Assembly: GCF_024172085.1 (NCBI RefSeq)
Contig: NZ_JAMZDZ010000001.1
Coordinates: forward strand, 248,001-312,000
From: Hamadaea flava
GTDB lineage: Bacteria; Actinomycetota; Actinomycetes; Mycobacteriales; Micromonosporaceae
Length of the DNA: 64,000 bases
Direction of reading: 5' to 3'
Shown here: positions 32,761 through 41,497 of the stretch, piece after piece
Numbering within the stretch: the stretch's first letter is position 1
How the letters are laid out: each line of letters opens with the position of its first letter
Notes under the pieces: model-generated
Databases searched by the model: none
Told to the model about the DNA's origin: nothing
Seen by the model: only the letters and a program-made list of their open reading frames with translations
Position numbers and translations under genes: made by a program

Positions 32761-33390
32761 GTGCGATTCCGGCCGGTGACCTTCGACAGGCTCGTCGAGG
32801 AGGTGGCCGAACGCGTCGCCACCCTCGCTCCGCAGGACGCGCCGTGGCCCCGGGTCGCGATCGACGGCGCTCCCCCGGCCGAACCGCAGACGCTGGCCGA
32901 CGCGCTGGTGGCGCCGTTGCGCGTCCGCGGGCGGCCGGTGCTGCGTGTGCGGGCCGAAGACTTCCTGCGCCCGGCGTCACTGCGGTTCGAGCACGGCCGG
33001 ACCGATCCGGACGCCTACTACGACGACTGGCTCGACACCGGCGGGCTGCTGCGGGAAGTGCTCGAACCGCTCGACCCGGGCGGAACAGGCCGGGTGCTGC
33101 CGTCGCTGTGGAATCCGGTGACCGACCGGGCCACCCGCGCCGAGTACGTGACGATGCCGCCCGGTGGGGTGGTGATCGTCGACGGGGCGCTGCTGCTGGG
33201 CCGGTGGCTGCCGTTCGATCTGACCGTCCATCTGCAGCAGTCCCCCGCGGCGTTGGCCCGCCGGACGGCCGACGCCGACCGGTGGCGGCTTCCGGCGTAC
33301 CAGCGCTATGACACGGACGTGGAACCGGTGACGGCCGCGGATCTGGTGGTGCGCGTGGAGGATCCGCGACGCCCGGCGGTGCTGGAGTGA
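32761..33390 (+). CDS. Uridine kinase-like protein lacking a P-loop
   Basis: The 209-residue protein follows the uridine kinase family pattern, with AIDGAPPAE where the Walker A GxxxxGK[ST] should be, RAEDFLRPASLRFEHGRTDPD in the substrate region and LLLGRWLPFDLTVHL. The lysine and serine of the P-loop are absent, so nucleoside phosphorylation by the usual chemistry is unlikely. It may bind nucleosides or be a decaying copy. It starts with GTG and is a single gene. Confidence 0.7.
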   Translation: MRFRPVTFDRLVEEVAERVATLAPQDAPWPRVAIDGAPPAEPQTLADALVAPLRVRGRPVLRVRAEDFLRPASLRFEHGRTDPDAYYDDWLDTGGLLREVLEPLDPGGTGRVLPSLWNPVTDRATRAEYVTMPPGGVVIVDGALLLGRWLPFDLTVHLQQSPAALARRTADADRWRLPAYQRYDTDVEPVTAADLVVRVEDPRRPAVLE

Positions 33391-33404
33391 ACCGGGTGTG
33401 ATCT

Positions 33405-34637
33405 TCAGAGGCGTGACAGAAGTTCCTGGGCCTGGGCCTGCTCCCGGTGATGGCGGCCGGGCCGCGCGGCGACCAGTCGCTTGTAGAGTTCGACGGCCTC
33501 GGCGGCGGGCGTGCGGGCGTCGGCGGGGCGGCCGTCGGCGACCAGGGCGGCGCTCAACGCCCACAACGCGCGGGCCTGCAGGCCGCTGTCGGACGGCGCG
33601 AGCTGGGTCGCCTCCTGCGCGGCGGCGACCGCGTCGGCCGGGCGGTCCAGGACGGTGAGCATCTCGGCCGTGGCCGTCAGGCTGTCGGCGAGCCAGGACC
33701 GGCCCCGATGCGGGTGACGGGTGGCGGCGGCGCGGGAGAGGGCGAGCGCGTCGCGCAGCGGAGCCTCGGCCAGCGGCGTACGGCCCAGGGTCAGCAGGCA
33801 TCGGCCGAGGACGGTCAGCGTCACGCAGTGCTCGAACGAATGCCCGTCGAAGCCCTGGGCGCCATGCTTGACCGCTTCGTTGACGGCCGCGAGGGCTTCC
33901 TCGTCACGGCCGGCGGCGAGCAGGATCGCCGCGTGGCCGGCCCCGGCCGAGGCGAGCGCGGCCCGGTCGGCGGTACGCAGCAGCGCGGTCGCCTCGGCAG
34001 CGGCGGCCAGGGCCTCGGCCGAGCGGCCGATCTCGTGAAAGTGCCGGGCCTCGGCGGCCAGGGCGAGCCCGAGCTGCCGGGCGTACGCGGTGGGGCGGTC
34101 CTGGGCGAGGTCGCGCAGCAGCGGCACGATCCGCCCGTCGAGGCGCAGCGCTTCGTCGGCGTGCCCGAGGTCGGCCTCGGCGGCGGCGGTCGCGGTCAGC
34201 ACGTCGGCCAGCATGGGCCGGTGCCGGACGGGGTCGGCGTCGACGCGTTCGGCCAGCACCTGCTGCGCGGCAGCCAGATGGGCGAGCGCTGCTTCGGCGC
34301 GGCCCGCGTCACGCAGGTCGTCGGCGTACGCCAGGGCCAGTCCGGCGACCCGGACCCGCAGCGCGGCCGAGGTGGGCGGCGTCCCGGCGGACTTCCACGC
34401 GTCCAGGGCCTGCTGTCCGATCTCGACCGCCCGATCGACCTCGGCGGACCGGTCGACCGGGGTCTGCCCGACGACGGTGGTGTCCACAGCGGAGGTCAGC
34501 GTGAGCCGGGCGCGCTGGTAGAGCTCGGCAGACGAACGCAACGTACGCCAGCGGCCCCGGCGAACCAGGTGCAGGACGATGCCGAGTACGCCGAGGGCGC
34601 ACAGCGCCACCCCGGCGACGAGTACCACGCGCGCCAC
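33405..34637 (-). CDS. Membrane-anchored TPR-like protein
   Basis: The 410-residue protein has one N-terminal transmembrane helix (VVLVAGVALCALGVLGIVLHLV) and then a long helical repeat region typical of tetratricopeptide repeats, rich in ALA, EAL and RTADR-like turns. It is not matched to a known enzyme. Such proteins usually serve as scaffolds or sensors at the membrane. The 3' end is 14 bp from the uridine-kinase-like gene, tail to tail. Confidence in the membrane anchor is high and in the repeat class moderate. Confidence 0.75.
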   Translation of the reverse strand: MARVVLVAGVALCALGVLGIVLHLVRRGRWRTLRSSAELYQRARLTLTSAVDTTVVGQTPVDRSAEVDRAVEIGQQALDAWKSAGTPPTSAALRVRVAGLALAYADDLRDAGRAEAALAHLAAAQQVLAERVDADPVRHRPMLADVLTATAAAEADLGHADEALRLDGRIVPLLRDLAQDRPTAYARQLGLALAAEARHFHEIGRSAEALAAAAEATALLRTADRAALASAGAGHAAILLAAGRDEEALAAVNEAVKHGAQGFDGHSFEHCVTLTVLGRCLLTLGRTPLAEAPLRDALALSRAAATRHPHRGRSWLADSLTATAEMLTVLDRPADAVAAAQEATQLAPSDSGLQARALWALSAALVADGRPADARTPAAEAVELYKRLVAARPGRHHREQAQAQELLSRL

Positions 34638-34942
34638 GTATTGCCCTCCCCAGCAGGACGTGTCGGCAGAGTACCCGGAGCATGCCGGGCCCGGCGAGCG
34701 CCAGCCACGATCTTGGTGAAAGGCGTCCTAAGTACCCTATCGGGCTATAGATACTTTCGCACTGAATGTCCGATACTGCGGGAGCGGTCTCGCGGACTCC
34801 TCGGCGCCATCGGCGCCCTGCTCACCGGCCCGCTCGGCGGAAGGCGGAAGCGAGCAAATCAGGGATATGCATGCGATCTTGGGCCTGGGAAGCATGCATA
34901 TCCCTGATCCGCTTCAAAGAACGGCGTCCCGAGAAGCGAAGG
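34638..34942. other. 305-bp intergenic region containing a palindromic repeat
   Basis: No gene is supported. The segment contains GGTGAAAGGCGTCCTAA at 34715-34731, an AT-rich patch with TATCGG and CCGATA at about 34738-34776, and the long inverted repeat at 34858-34908. The reverse complement of the first word, TTAGGACGCCTTTCACC, resembles the sequence after the SMP-30 gene at about 7424. Confidence 0.55.
34858..34908. repeat. ATCAGGGATATGC palindromic repeat, copy 1
   Basis: ATCAGGGATATGCATGC at 34858-34874 is a perfect inverted match to 34892-34908, with a 17-bp loop beginning GATCTTGG. The left arm plus loop start agrees at 23 of 24 bases with the element at 62351-62374, so the two are copies of the same intergenic repeat family. 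It lies between genes 33405-34637 and 34943-35305. Confidence 0.85.
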
Positions 34943-35305
34943 TTAGAAGGCGAGGGCGACCAACGCCACGAGCGGGAGGAACCCCTGCATCACGGCGGCG
35001 CGAGCCATCCGGCGTTCGCCGGCGACGAGCACGATCGCCGCGCCGAGCATGCAGGCGCAGGCGAAGCCGGTCAGCGTACGCCCGGGGGTGTCGGCCAGGA
35101 ACACTCCGACGATCGCCCCGATCCCGAGGAACAGGTTGTAGAAACCTTGGTTGAACGCCCACGGGCGGACGGCATCCACATCGGACGCGGCGGTGCGGAA
35201 GCGGCGGTGGACGTCGGGTCGGCGGAACAGGAGCGACTCCATCGCGAAGATGAGCACGTGGAGCAGGCCCGCGAGGGTCGCGGCGATCACGGCCACGATA
35301 TTCAT
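34943..35305 (-). CDS. DUF1304-family membrane protein
   Basis: The 120-residue protein has four hydrophobic segments and the DUF1304 features HVLIFAMESLLFRRP near residues 16-30 and FNQGFYNLFLGIGA. Members are small integral membrane proteins of unknown function. The gene is divergent from the Bax-inhibitor-1-like gene 47 bp away, and the palindromic repeat at 34858-34908 lies downstream of it. Confidence 0.88.
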   Translation of the reverse strand: MNIVAVIAATLAGLLHVLIFAMESLLFRRPDVHRRFRTAASDVDAVRPWAFNQGFYNLFLGIGAIVGVFLADTPGRTLTGFACACMLGAAIVLVAGERRMARAAVMQGFLPLVALVALAF

Positions 35306-35352
35306 GCCGCCAGTATTGCCCGGCCAGTGGATCAGCGTGTCACCATCGGAGG

Positions 35353-36153
35353 ATGCAGAGCTCCAACCCCGCCTTGGCGAAGTTGTCCGAGACCCCGGCG
35401 ACGAGTGCGTACGGTGATCCCGGCTGGTATCAGCCCGGCTCCGGCGGCGGCACCGCGACCTATCCCGGCGTGGTCACCAGCGCGCGTACCGGTGTGATGA
35501 CGGTCGACGGCGTCATCGGCCGCACCCTCGCCCTGATGGCGTTGCTCACCTTGGCGGCCGCGGCCGCGTGGATCTGGGTGCCGGACCGGCTCACCGGACC
35601 GGCGGTCTTCGGCAGCGCCATCGCCGCGCTGATCGTCGGCCTGATCGTCAGCTTCCGGCAGTCCACCAGCCCGCTCCTGATCGGGGCGTACGCCCTGCTC
35701 GAAGGCGCGGCGCTCGGCATGATCAGCGAATGGTTCAACCGGGTCTACCCGGGCATCGCCGCCCAGGCCGTCGCGGCGACCATCGGCATCTTCTTCGTGA
35801 TGCTGATCCTCTACCGGTTCCGGGTCATCCGGGCCACCCCGCGGTTCACCAAGGGACTGATGGGCGCGTTGATCGCCGCGGTGGTCCTGATGCTGGGCAA
35901 CTGGGTGCTGGCGCTGTTCGGGATCAACACCGGGCTGCGCGAGGCCGGCACGATCGGCATCATCTTCAGCCTCGCGATGATCGTCATCGGGGCGCTGACC
36001 TTCATCCTCGACTTCGACGTCGTCGAGCAGGGTGTGCGCAACGGCCTGCCGGCCCGCTACGGCTGGTTCGCCGCGTTCGGCATCGTCCTCGGCCTGGTCT
36101 GGGTGTACCTGGAGGTGCTGCGCCTGCTCAGCTATCTGCGCGGCCGGGACTGA
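35353..36153 (+). CDS. Bax inhibitor-1/YccA-family membrane protein
   Basis: The 266-residue protein has a proline/glycine-rich cytoplasmic N-terminus of about 50 residues and seven hydrophobic segments. The family-typical EGAALGMISEWFNRVYPGI and the C-terminal ILDFDVVEQGVRNGLPARYGW with paired acidic residues, which carry the ion in the family, are present. BI-1 homologues conduct calcium or protons across the membrane. It is a single gene here. Confidence 0.92.
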   Translation: MQSSNPALAKLSETPATSAYGDPGWYQPGSGGGTATYPGVVTSARTGVMTVDGVIGRTLALMALLTLAAAAAWIWVPDRLTGPAVFGSAIAALIVGLIVSFRQSTSPLLIGAYALLEGAALGMISEWFNRVYPGIAAQAVAATIGIFFVMLILYRFRVIRATPRFTKGLMGALIAAVVLMLGNWVLALFGINTGLREAGTIGIIFSLAMIVIGALTFILDFDVVEQGVRNGLPARYGWFAAFGIVLGLVWVYLEVLRLLSYLRGRD

Positions 36154-36318
36154 GCGCGGGCATCCGTTTCGTCTTGCGGTTCTCCCGGACGATTTAGCGC
36201 GCGTCGGGATCGTCGAGCGCGGCCAGCCGTTCGAACGACGGCAGGCCGCGCTCGGGTCACCGTCCCATTCTGATCTCCGCAGTCCGGTCGTGTCGGCGTA
36301 CCGGCCTAAGATGGGCGC

Positions 36319-37236
36319 GTGTCGCGTAAGGGCTGGCTGCTGTTCGCCGCGTTGGGCATCATCTGGGGTGTCCCCTACCTGTTCATCAAGATCGCCGTCG
36401 GTGGGCTGACCCCGGCGTCGGTGGTGTTCTGGCGGTGCGCGATCGCCGCGCTCATCCTGCTGCCGATCGCGATCGCCCGGGGCCAGCTGCGCGCCCTGCT
36501 ACCCCACTGGAAGGCGCTGCTGGCGTTCACGGGGGCCGAGATCGCCGTCCCGTGGTTCCTGCTGACCTCCGCCGAGCAGCGGCTGAGCAGTTCGCTGGCC
36601 GGGCTGCTGATCGCCGGGGTGCCGCTGGTGGCGGCGCTGCTGGGCTGGGCGACCGGCGGTGAGCGCCTGGGTCCCCGGCGCATCCTCGGCCTGGGCGTCG
36701 GGCTGGCCGGGGTGACCGCCCTCGTCGGGCTCGACCTGTCGGCCGACGACGCCTGGGCGCTGGTGCAGATGGCGATCGTCGTCGTCGGGTACGCCGTCGG
36801 CCCGTTCATCCTCAACCGGCAGCTCAAGGGCGTGCCGGGGCTGGCCGTGATGGCGGTGTCGCTGACCTTGTCCGCGCTGATCTACGCCCCGGCCGGGATC
36901 ATGCAGCACCCGGCGACCATGCCCGGCGCCGACGTGATCATCGCGGTCGTGGTGCTCGCCGTGCTGTGCACCGCGGTCGCGCTGACCGTGTTCAACGCGC
37001 TGATCGCCGAGGTCGGCCCGGTCCGGGGCCCGGTGATCACCTACGTCAACCCGGCGGTCGCGGTGCTCCTCGGCGTGATCGTGCTGAGCGAGCCGTTCAC
37101 CGCCGGGATCGGGATCGGGTTCGCGCTGGTGCTAGCCGGTTCGGTGCTGGCGACCCAGCGAGCGGCCGACAAGAAGACCCCGGCGCGCGACCCGGCCGCC
37201 GGCGCCGAGGCCGAGCCGGTAGCGTCGCGGAAATGA
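36319..37236 (+). CDS. EamA/DMT-superfamily transporter
   Basis: The 305-residue protein has about ten hydrophobic segments in two EamA repeats, with GIIWGVPYLFIKIAVGGLTPASVVFWR in the first and GPVRGPVITYVNPAVAVLLGVI in the second. Export of an amino acid, drug or metabolite is likely. The GTG start and a TGA stop that overlaps the next ATG (ATGA at 37233) imply coupling to the PP2C gene. The 165 bp before it hold no gene, only a possible short gene remnant on the minus strand. Confidence 0.88.
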   Translation: MSRKGWLLFAALGIIWGVPYLFIKIAVGGLTPASVVFWRCAIAALILLPIAIARGQLRALLPHWKALLAFTGAEIAVPWFLLTSAEQRLSSSLAGLLIAGVPLVAALLGWATGGERLGPRRILGLGVGLAGVTALVGLDLSADDAWALVQMAIVVVGYAVGPFILNRQLKGVPGLAVMAVSLTLSALIYAPAGIMQHPATMPGADVIIAVVVLAVLCTAVALTVFNALIAEVGPVRGPVITYVNPAVAVLLGVIVLSEPFTAGIGIGFALVLAGSVLATQRAADKKTPARDPAAGAEAEPVASRK

Positions 37237-37955
37237 CCGCGCCCCAGCTCTCCGTCGCCGGCGACACTCAGATCGGCAACCGCTACCCGGAAAACTACGA
37301 CGTGCTCGCCGTCGACGGCCCACCCGCCGACCGCACGGTCCTCGTTGTCGCCGACGGGATGGGGTCCGGCCGGGGCAGCGCCTTCGCTGGGCGTACCACT
37401 GTGGACACCTTCCGGGAGGTCACGCGGACCGGCGCGCCGAGCGCGGACCTGCTACGCGCGGCGGTCGCCGAATGTCAGCGGCGCGTGATCGACGGCGGCC
37501 GGGCCTGGCCGGAGCTCACCGGCTGTACGCTCACCGCCCTGGTGGTCGACGGTGCGCAGGCGTGGATCACCCAGGTCGGCGACTCACGCTGCTACCGGTG
37601 GCGCGACGGGCTGCTGGAGCAGCTGACGGTCGACCACACCGAGGCCTGGCTGGGCGCGGTCAACGGCTGGTGGCCGCACGACTCGCGGCAGGCCCAGACG
37701 GCCCGCTACCACCTGCTGCGCTATGTCGGGCATCCGGACGCGCCGGAGCCGGACGTGCTCAACGTGGCGCTGCGCCCGGGCGACGTGCTGTGCCTGTGCA
37801 CCGACGGCATCGGCGAGGAGGTGTCCTACCGGAAGCTGGCGCAGGTGCTCGGCTCGGGCGCGACGCCGGCCGAGATGTGCACGCAGCTGCTGGCCGAGGC
37901 GCTGGCGACCGGCGGGAACGACAACGCGACCGCCGCGATCCTGAAAGTCTCCTAG
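37233..37955 (+). CDS. PP2C-type Ser/Thr protein phosphatase
   Basis: The 240-residue protein shows PP2C metal and catalytic motifs: VVADGMGSG near residue 45, GCTLTALVV, QVGDSRCYRW, CTDGIGEEV and GGNDNATAAI near the end. It should dephosphorylate proteins with manganese or magnesium. There is no membrane anchor, so the substrate may be cytoplasmic. It is translationally coupled to the EamA transporter, an unusual partner, and is followed 33 bp later by the CopG-like gene. Confidence 0.9.
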   Translation: MTAPQLSVAGDTQIGNRYPENYDVLAVDGPPADRTVLVVADGMGSGRGSAFAGRTTVDTFREVTRTGAPSADLLRAAVAECQRRVIDGGRAWPELTGCTLTALVVDGAQAWITQVGDSRCYRWRDGLLEQLTVDHTEAWLGAVNGWWPHDSRQAQTARYHLLRYVGHPDAPEPDVLNVALRPGDVLCLCTDGIGEEVSYRKLAQVLGSGATPAEMCTQLLAEALATGGNDNATAAILKVS

Positions 37956-37963
37956 TCACCGCG

Positions 37964-37991
37964 GTATGAGCGGCGATAGTATGACGGTATG
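37964..37991 (+). promoter_or_regulatory. GTATG direct repeats and a -10-like box before the antitoxin-like gene
   Basis: GTATG occurs three times, at 37964-37968, 37979-37983 and 37987-37991, and TAGTAT at 37977-37982 looks like a -10 box only 6 bp from the ATG. The mRNA would then be leaderless. The repeats are plausible binding sites for the encoded ribbon-helix-helix protein. Confidence 0.45.
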
Positions 37992-38312
37992 CCCGCGAAG
38001 CGTGTGACGATTACGGTGCCGGAGGACGTCGCCCGGCTGATCGAAAACGTCGACAACGTGTCCGCCTACTTCACCGCCGCCGCCCGCGCCTCCGACCGCC
38101 GGATGCGGACCGAGGCGCTGCTGCGCCGGGCGGTCGGCGACAACGTCGACCCCACGGTGCAGGCCAAGGTCCGGGCGAACATCGAGCGGCAGCGCGCCGC
38201 CCACGCGGCCGCGCGGGCGCAGCGAGAGGTCCGCGACGCGCAGAAGGCGCTGGACGAGGCCGAGGCGCGGGTCGCCGCCCTGGACGCCCATCAGCGGCGG
38301 AACCCGGCATGA
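37989..38312 (+). CDS. CopG/ribbon-helix-helix-like antitoxin
   Basis: The 107-residue protein opens with KRVTITVPEDVARLIE, a beta strand followed by helices as in ribbon-helix-helix DNA-binding proteins. The rest is an arginine/alanine-rich coiled coil of about 60 residues. Its stop overlaps the start of the following PIN-like gene (ATGA at 38309), the organisation of a type II toxin-antitoxin operon. Repression of its own promoter through the GTATG repeats is likely by analogy, not shown. Confidence 0.72.
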   Translation: MPAKRVTITVPEDVARLIENVDNVSAYFTAAARASDRRMRTEALLRRAVGDNVDPTVQAKVRANIERQRAAHAAARAQREVRDAQKALDEAEARVAALDAHQRRNPA

Positions 38313-38788
38313 CGGTCCGAGCGGTGCTCGACACCTCGGCCATGCTCGCCTACGCCAGCGTCGATCAGGCCATCCCGGTGTCGGAGTTCGTCCGGTCGGT
38401 GATGGAGGAGAACGAGGCGATCGGCGAGGACCCCGACGACGTCGAGGCGTGGGCCGAGATCAGCCAGGTCGGCATCCCGACGTCGACGTTCATCGCCGCG
38501 TATTCGCAGTCCGACGCGTTCGGCCGCAATCTGCTCGCCGACCTCGCGTCGGACCTGGCCGTGGCGGAGGAACTGGCCGACACCGAACGCTCCACATTCG
38601 TCTTCCTGCCGATGGCCGGCGTCGCCGACATCCTCGAGGCCAGCGAGCTGGAGCGGCAGTGGCCGGGCCGGGGCGAGGCCATTCACCACGCTTTGCGGCT
38701 CAACGCGGAGCTGGCCACCTTCGACCCGCCCAAGAAGCCCGTCCCGAGACTGCAGCTCACCGATCTCTCGATGACCTGGGACGACTAG
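38309..38788 (+). CDS. PIN-domain-like toxin protein
   Basis: The protein of 159 residues begins RAVLDTSAMLAY, the standard first strand of PIN ribonucleases with the metal-binding aspartate D8. It ends with GEAIHHALRLNAELATFD, in which the last aspartate D139 matches the conserved terminal motif and E123 takes the position usually held by an aspartate. The middle acidic residues are less clear. It overlaps an RHH-like antitoxin gene by four bases, so an RNase toxin role is plausible but the changed residue could weaken activity. Confidence 0.7.
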   Translation: MTVRAVLDTSAMLAYASVDQAIPVSEFVRSVMEENEAIGEDPDDVEAWAEISQVGIPTSTFIAAYSQSDAFGRNLLADLASDLAVAEELADTERSTFVFLPMAGVADILEASELERQWPGRGEAIHHALRLNAELATFDPPKKPVPRLQLTDLSMTWDD

Positions 38789-40014
38789 GCGTTCTCGGCC
38801 GCCCGGTCGAGCAACGCCCGCCGCTCGGACTCGCTGTGGGTCCGGGCGGCCGCTTCCCGGAACAGGTCCGCCGCGCGTTCGCGGTCGCCGTCGCGGGCGG
38901 TCAGGTCGGCCTCGGCCGCCAAGGCGAGCGGATAGTCGTCCAGGGCTCCCCCGGCGCGGGCCTTCGCGAGCAGTTCCAGGCCGGCCGCCGGGCCGAAGGC
39001 GTACCCGTGGGCGACGGCCCGGTTCAGCTCGATGACCGGGCTGGGCTGGCGGCGGACGAGCTGGTCGTAGCAGTCGGCGATGGTGGCCCAGTCGGTCTGC
39101 TCCGGGGACGGCGCAGTCGCGTGACAGGTTGCGATCCGGGCCTGGAGGGCGTACGGGCCGTCGCCGGGCACGGCTGCGAGCAGGTCGACCGCCTCGGCGA
39201 TCGCCGCGTGGTCCCAGCGGGCGCGATCCTGTTTGTCGAGCGTGACGAGGTTGCCGTCGGCGTCGCGGCGGGCCGCCCGGCGGGAGTGCTGCAACAACAT
39301 GAGGGCCAGCAGCGCCGACGCCTCCGGCTGCTGCGGCATGAGCCGGGCGAGCAGCCGGGTCAGCCGGATCGCCTCGGCGGCGAACGCCGGTTCCCCGTCG
39401 GCGTTGTAGCCGTGGGTGAACAGCAGATACAGCACGGCCAGGACGCCGGGCAGCCGCTCGGTCAGCGCCGGGCCCTCGGGGACGGCGTACGGGATGCCCG
39501 CGTCGGCGATCTTCGTCTTGGCCCTCGTCAGCCGCCGGGTCATGGTCGACTCACTGGTCAGGAACGCACGCGCGATGTCGGCCGTCGGCACGGCGCAGAT
39601 CGTGCGCAGGGTCAGCGCCACCCGGGCCTCCAGCGCCAACGCAGGATGGCAGCAGGTGAAGATCAGCCGCAGGCGGTCGTCGACCACCTCTTCGGCCGGC
39701 AGCGGCTCGCCGGTCGCGGCGGTCAACGCCAGGACGGCCACGTCGCGGAGCTTGCGGCGTTCCACGGTCGCGCGCCGGATCGTGTCCAGCGCCCGGTTGC
39801 GGGCCACCGTCATCAGCCACGCCCCCGGATTGCCCGGTACGCCGTCCGCGGGCCAGCGTTCGAGCGCGGCCGCCAGCGCGTCCTGAGCGCTGTCCTCGGC
39901 CAGTGTCCAGTCGCCGGTGATCCGGATCAGCGCCGCGACGATCCGGGGGTACGCGTCGGCCGCCGCCTCGGCCGCGGCGCCCCGAGCCGCCGCGGCCGAA
40001 GACTGCGTCGTCAT
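38785..40014 (-). CDS. ECF sigma factor, group 42 type with C-terminal extension
   Basis: The 409-residue protein has sigma-70 regions 2 and 4 in its first half (DWTLAEDSAQDALAAALERWPADG, NRALDTIRR and TLRTICAVPTADIARAFL) and a long C-terminal helical extension with a HGYNADGEPA segment and TPR-like helices. This is the layout of ECF42 sigma factors, which have no anti-sigma factor but are encoded beside DGPF/YCII proteins. The DGPF partner lies 22 bp upstream in the same direction. The stop codon overlaps the tail of the PIN-like gene. Target promoters are unknown. Confidence 0.9.
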   Translation of the reverse strand: MTTQSSAAAARGAAAEAAADAYPRIVAALIRITGDWTLAEDSAQDALAAALERWPADGVPGNPGAWLMTVARNRALDTIRRATVERRKLRDVAVLALTAATGEPLPAEEVVDDRLRLIFTCCHPALALEARVALTLRTICAVPTADIARAFLTSESTMTRRLTRAKTKIADAGIPYAVPEGPALTERLPGVLAVLYLLFTHGYNADGEPAFAAEAIRLTRLLARLMPQQPEASALLALMLLQHSRRAARRDADGNLVTLDKQDRARWDHAAIAEAVDLLAAVPGDGPYALQARIATCHATAPSPEQTDWATIADCYDQLVRRQPSPVIELNRAVAHGYAFGPAAGLELLAKARAGGALDDYPLALAAEADLTARDGDRERAADLFREAAARTHSESERRALLDRAAENA

Positions 40015-40035
40015 CGAGCCCTCACCCGGACGTCG

Positions 40036-40371
40036 TCACTGCTCGAAGTCGGCGAACGGGCGGATCTCGATGCGGCCGCCGCGCGCCATCGGGTGCGTCC
40101 GCGCGACCTCGATGGCCTCGTCGAGGTCGGCGCACTCCAGCAGGTCGAAGCCGACGATCAGCTCCTTGGTCTCCGTGAACGGGCCGTCGGAGACCAGCAG
40201 CTGGCCGTTGCGTACGCGGACCGTGGTCGCCGCGTCGGCCGGGGCGAGGACGTGTCCCCGCAGCCGGCGGCCCTTCGCGTCGTTGGTCGCCACCCACTCG
40301 TCGATGTCGGGCTCCGGCGCCGGGTCGGTGTCGGGGTCGCCGTCGACGCAGACGAACATCATGTACTTCAC
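40036..40371 (-). CDS. DGPF/YCII-domain protein
   Basis: The 111-residue protein starts MKYMMFVCVDGD and contains LLVSDGPFTETKELIVGFDLLEC, the DGPF sequence of the YCII family. These proteins are the common partners of ECF42 sigma factors and probably sense or relay a signal. The GTG start at 40371 is used because GAAGGAG lies 9 bp before it. The family fold is a small ferredoxin-like domain; its ligand is unknown. The gene is transcribed before the sigma gene, so both are likely one operon. Confidence 0.9.
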   Translation of the reverse strand: MKYMMFVCVDGDPDTDPAPEPDIDEWVATNDAKGRRLRGHVLAPADAATTVRVRNGQLLVSDGPFTETKELIVGFDLLECADLDEAIEVARTHPMARGGRIEIRPFADFEQ

Positions 40372-40453
40372 GGTGAACTCCTTCGCTGGTGAAGTTGCTT
40401 TCACCGGAGATGACGATCGGCGGACGGCCGACCGGACAGCTCCCGCGAGAAAA

Positions 40454-41452
40454 TTACCGCTCGCCCGGGAAGACCACGCCGACCTGGGCGCGTACGCCGT
40501 CGAGCAGACCCATCACGTCGAGGGTGTCCTGCCAGCTGACCAGCGGGCTCTCCTGCCGCCCCTCGCGTACGCAGCGCATCACCTCGATCGCCTCGTGCAC
40601 CATCCCGCGGGCGGTGAACGGCACGCGGATGGTCTGCGGGTCGGCGCCGGCCCGGTGCAGGGTGAACTCCTCGGGCCGGAAGAAGATCGAGTCGAGCACG
40701 ATCCGGCCACGGGTGCCCGACACCGCCGCGCGGACCGGGCTGTCGGCGGTGATGCCGCAGGTCAGCGCCGCGAGCGCACCCTGATGCGGGCCGTGCGCGT
40801 AGCCGAACAACATGCCGGTGTTGGCGTCGGTGCCTTCCGGGTTCAACGCCGACCACGCGGTCACCGACGACGGCACGCCGAGCACGGCGTGGGCGAAGGT
40901 CACCGGGTAGACGCCGAGGTCGAGCAGCGCGCCGCCGCCCTGGTGCGGGTCGCGCAGCCGGTGGTCGGCGGCGAACGGGCCGGCCAGGTGGAAGTCGGCG
41001 TGCACCGTGCTGATCTCGCCGATGGCCCCGTCGGCGAGCATCTCCAGCATCCGGCGGAACGCCGGGTTGGTCCGCATCCACATCGCCTCCATGAGGAAGA
41101 CACCGCGGTCGCGGGCCAGGTCGATCAGCGCCTGGGCCTGGGCGAGGTTGAGCGTGAACGCCTTCTCGCACAGCACGTTCTTGCCCGCGCGCAGCATCAG
41201 CTCCGCCGCCGGGAAGTGCGCGTTGTGGGTGTTGGCGACGTAGACGACGTCGACGTCGGGATCTTCGGCCAGGTCCTGCCAGCTGCCGTGGGCGCGCGGG
41301 ATGTCGAACCGCTCGGCGAACGCGCGGGCGCTGGCGAGGCTGCGCGAGCCGACCGCCACGACCTCGGCGTCGGGCAGCGTACGCAGGTCTTCGGTGAACG
41401 TGGCGGCGATGCCGCCGGTGGCGAGGACGCCCCACCTGATCTTGTCGGCCAT
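40454..41452 (-). CDS. Gfo/Idh/MocA-family oxidoreductase
   Basis: The 332-residue protein has the Rossmann start RWGVLATGGIAATFTEDL, EKAFTLNLAQAQALIDLARDRG containing the EK-like catalytic lysine, and the C-terminal domain with DLGVYPVTFAHAVLG. Members oxidise sugars, inositol or dipyrrole-like compounds with NAD(P). An alternative start at 41461 adds three residues. It is divergent from the PyrE-like gene 45 bp away. The substrate is not predictable. Confidence 0.9.
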   Translation of the reverse strand: MADKIRWGVLATGGIAATFTEDLRTLPDAEVVAVGSRSLASARAFAERFDIPRAHGSWQDLAEDPDVDVVYVANTHNAHFPAAELMLRAGKNVLCEKAFTLNLAQAQALIDLARDRGVFLMEAMWMRTNPAFRRMLEMLADGAIGEISTVHADFHLAGPFAADHRLRDPHQGGGALLDLGVYPVTFAHAVLGVPSSVTAWSALNPEGTDANTGMLFGYAHGPHQGALAALTCGITADSPVRAAVSGTRGRIVLDSIFFRPEEFTLHRAGADPQTIRVPFTARGMVHEAIEVMRCVREGRQESPLVSWQDTLDVMGLLDGVRAQVGVVFPGER

Positions 41453-41497
41453 GGGTTCCATCTAACCGGGTCCGCGGACGCCGGATAAGCTCGGGCC

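Noticed and set aside
36154-36318. A minus-strand fragment encoding PERGLPSFERLAALDDPDAR
   Set aside because: It looks like part of a real protein but is only about 20 codons and bounded by stops, so it is at best a remnant and is not called.
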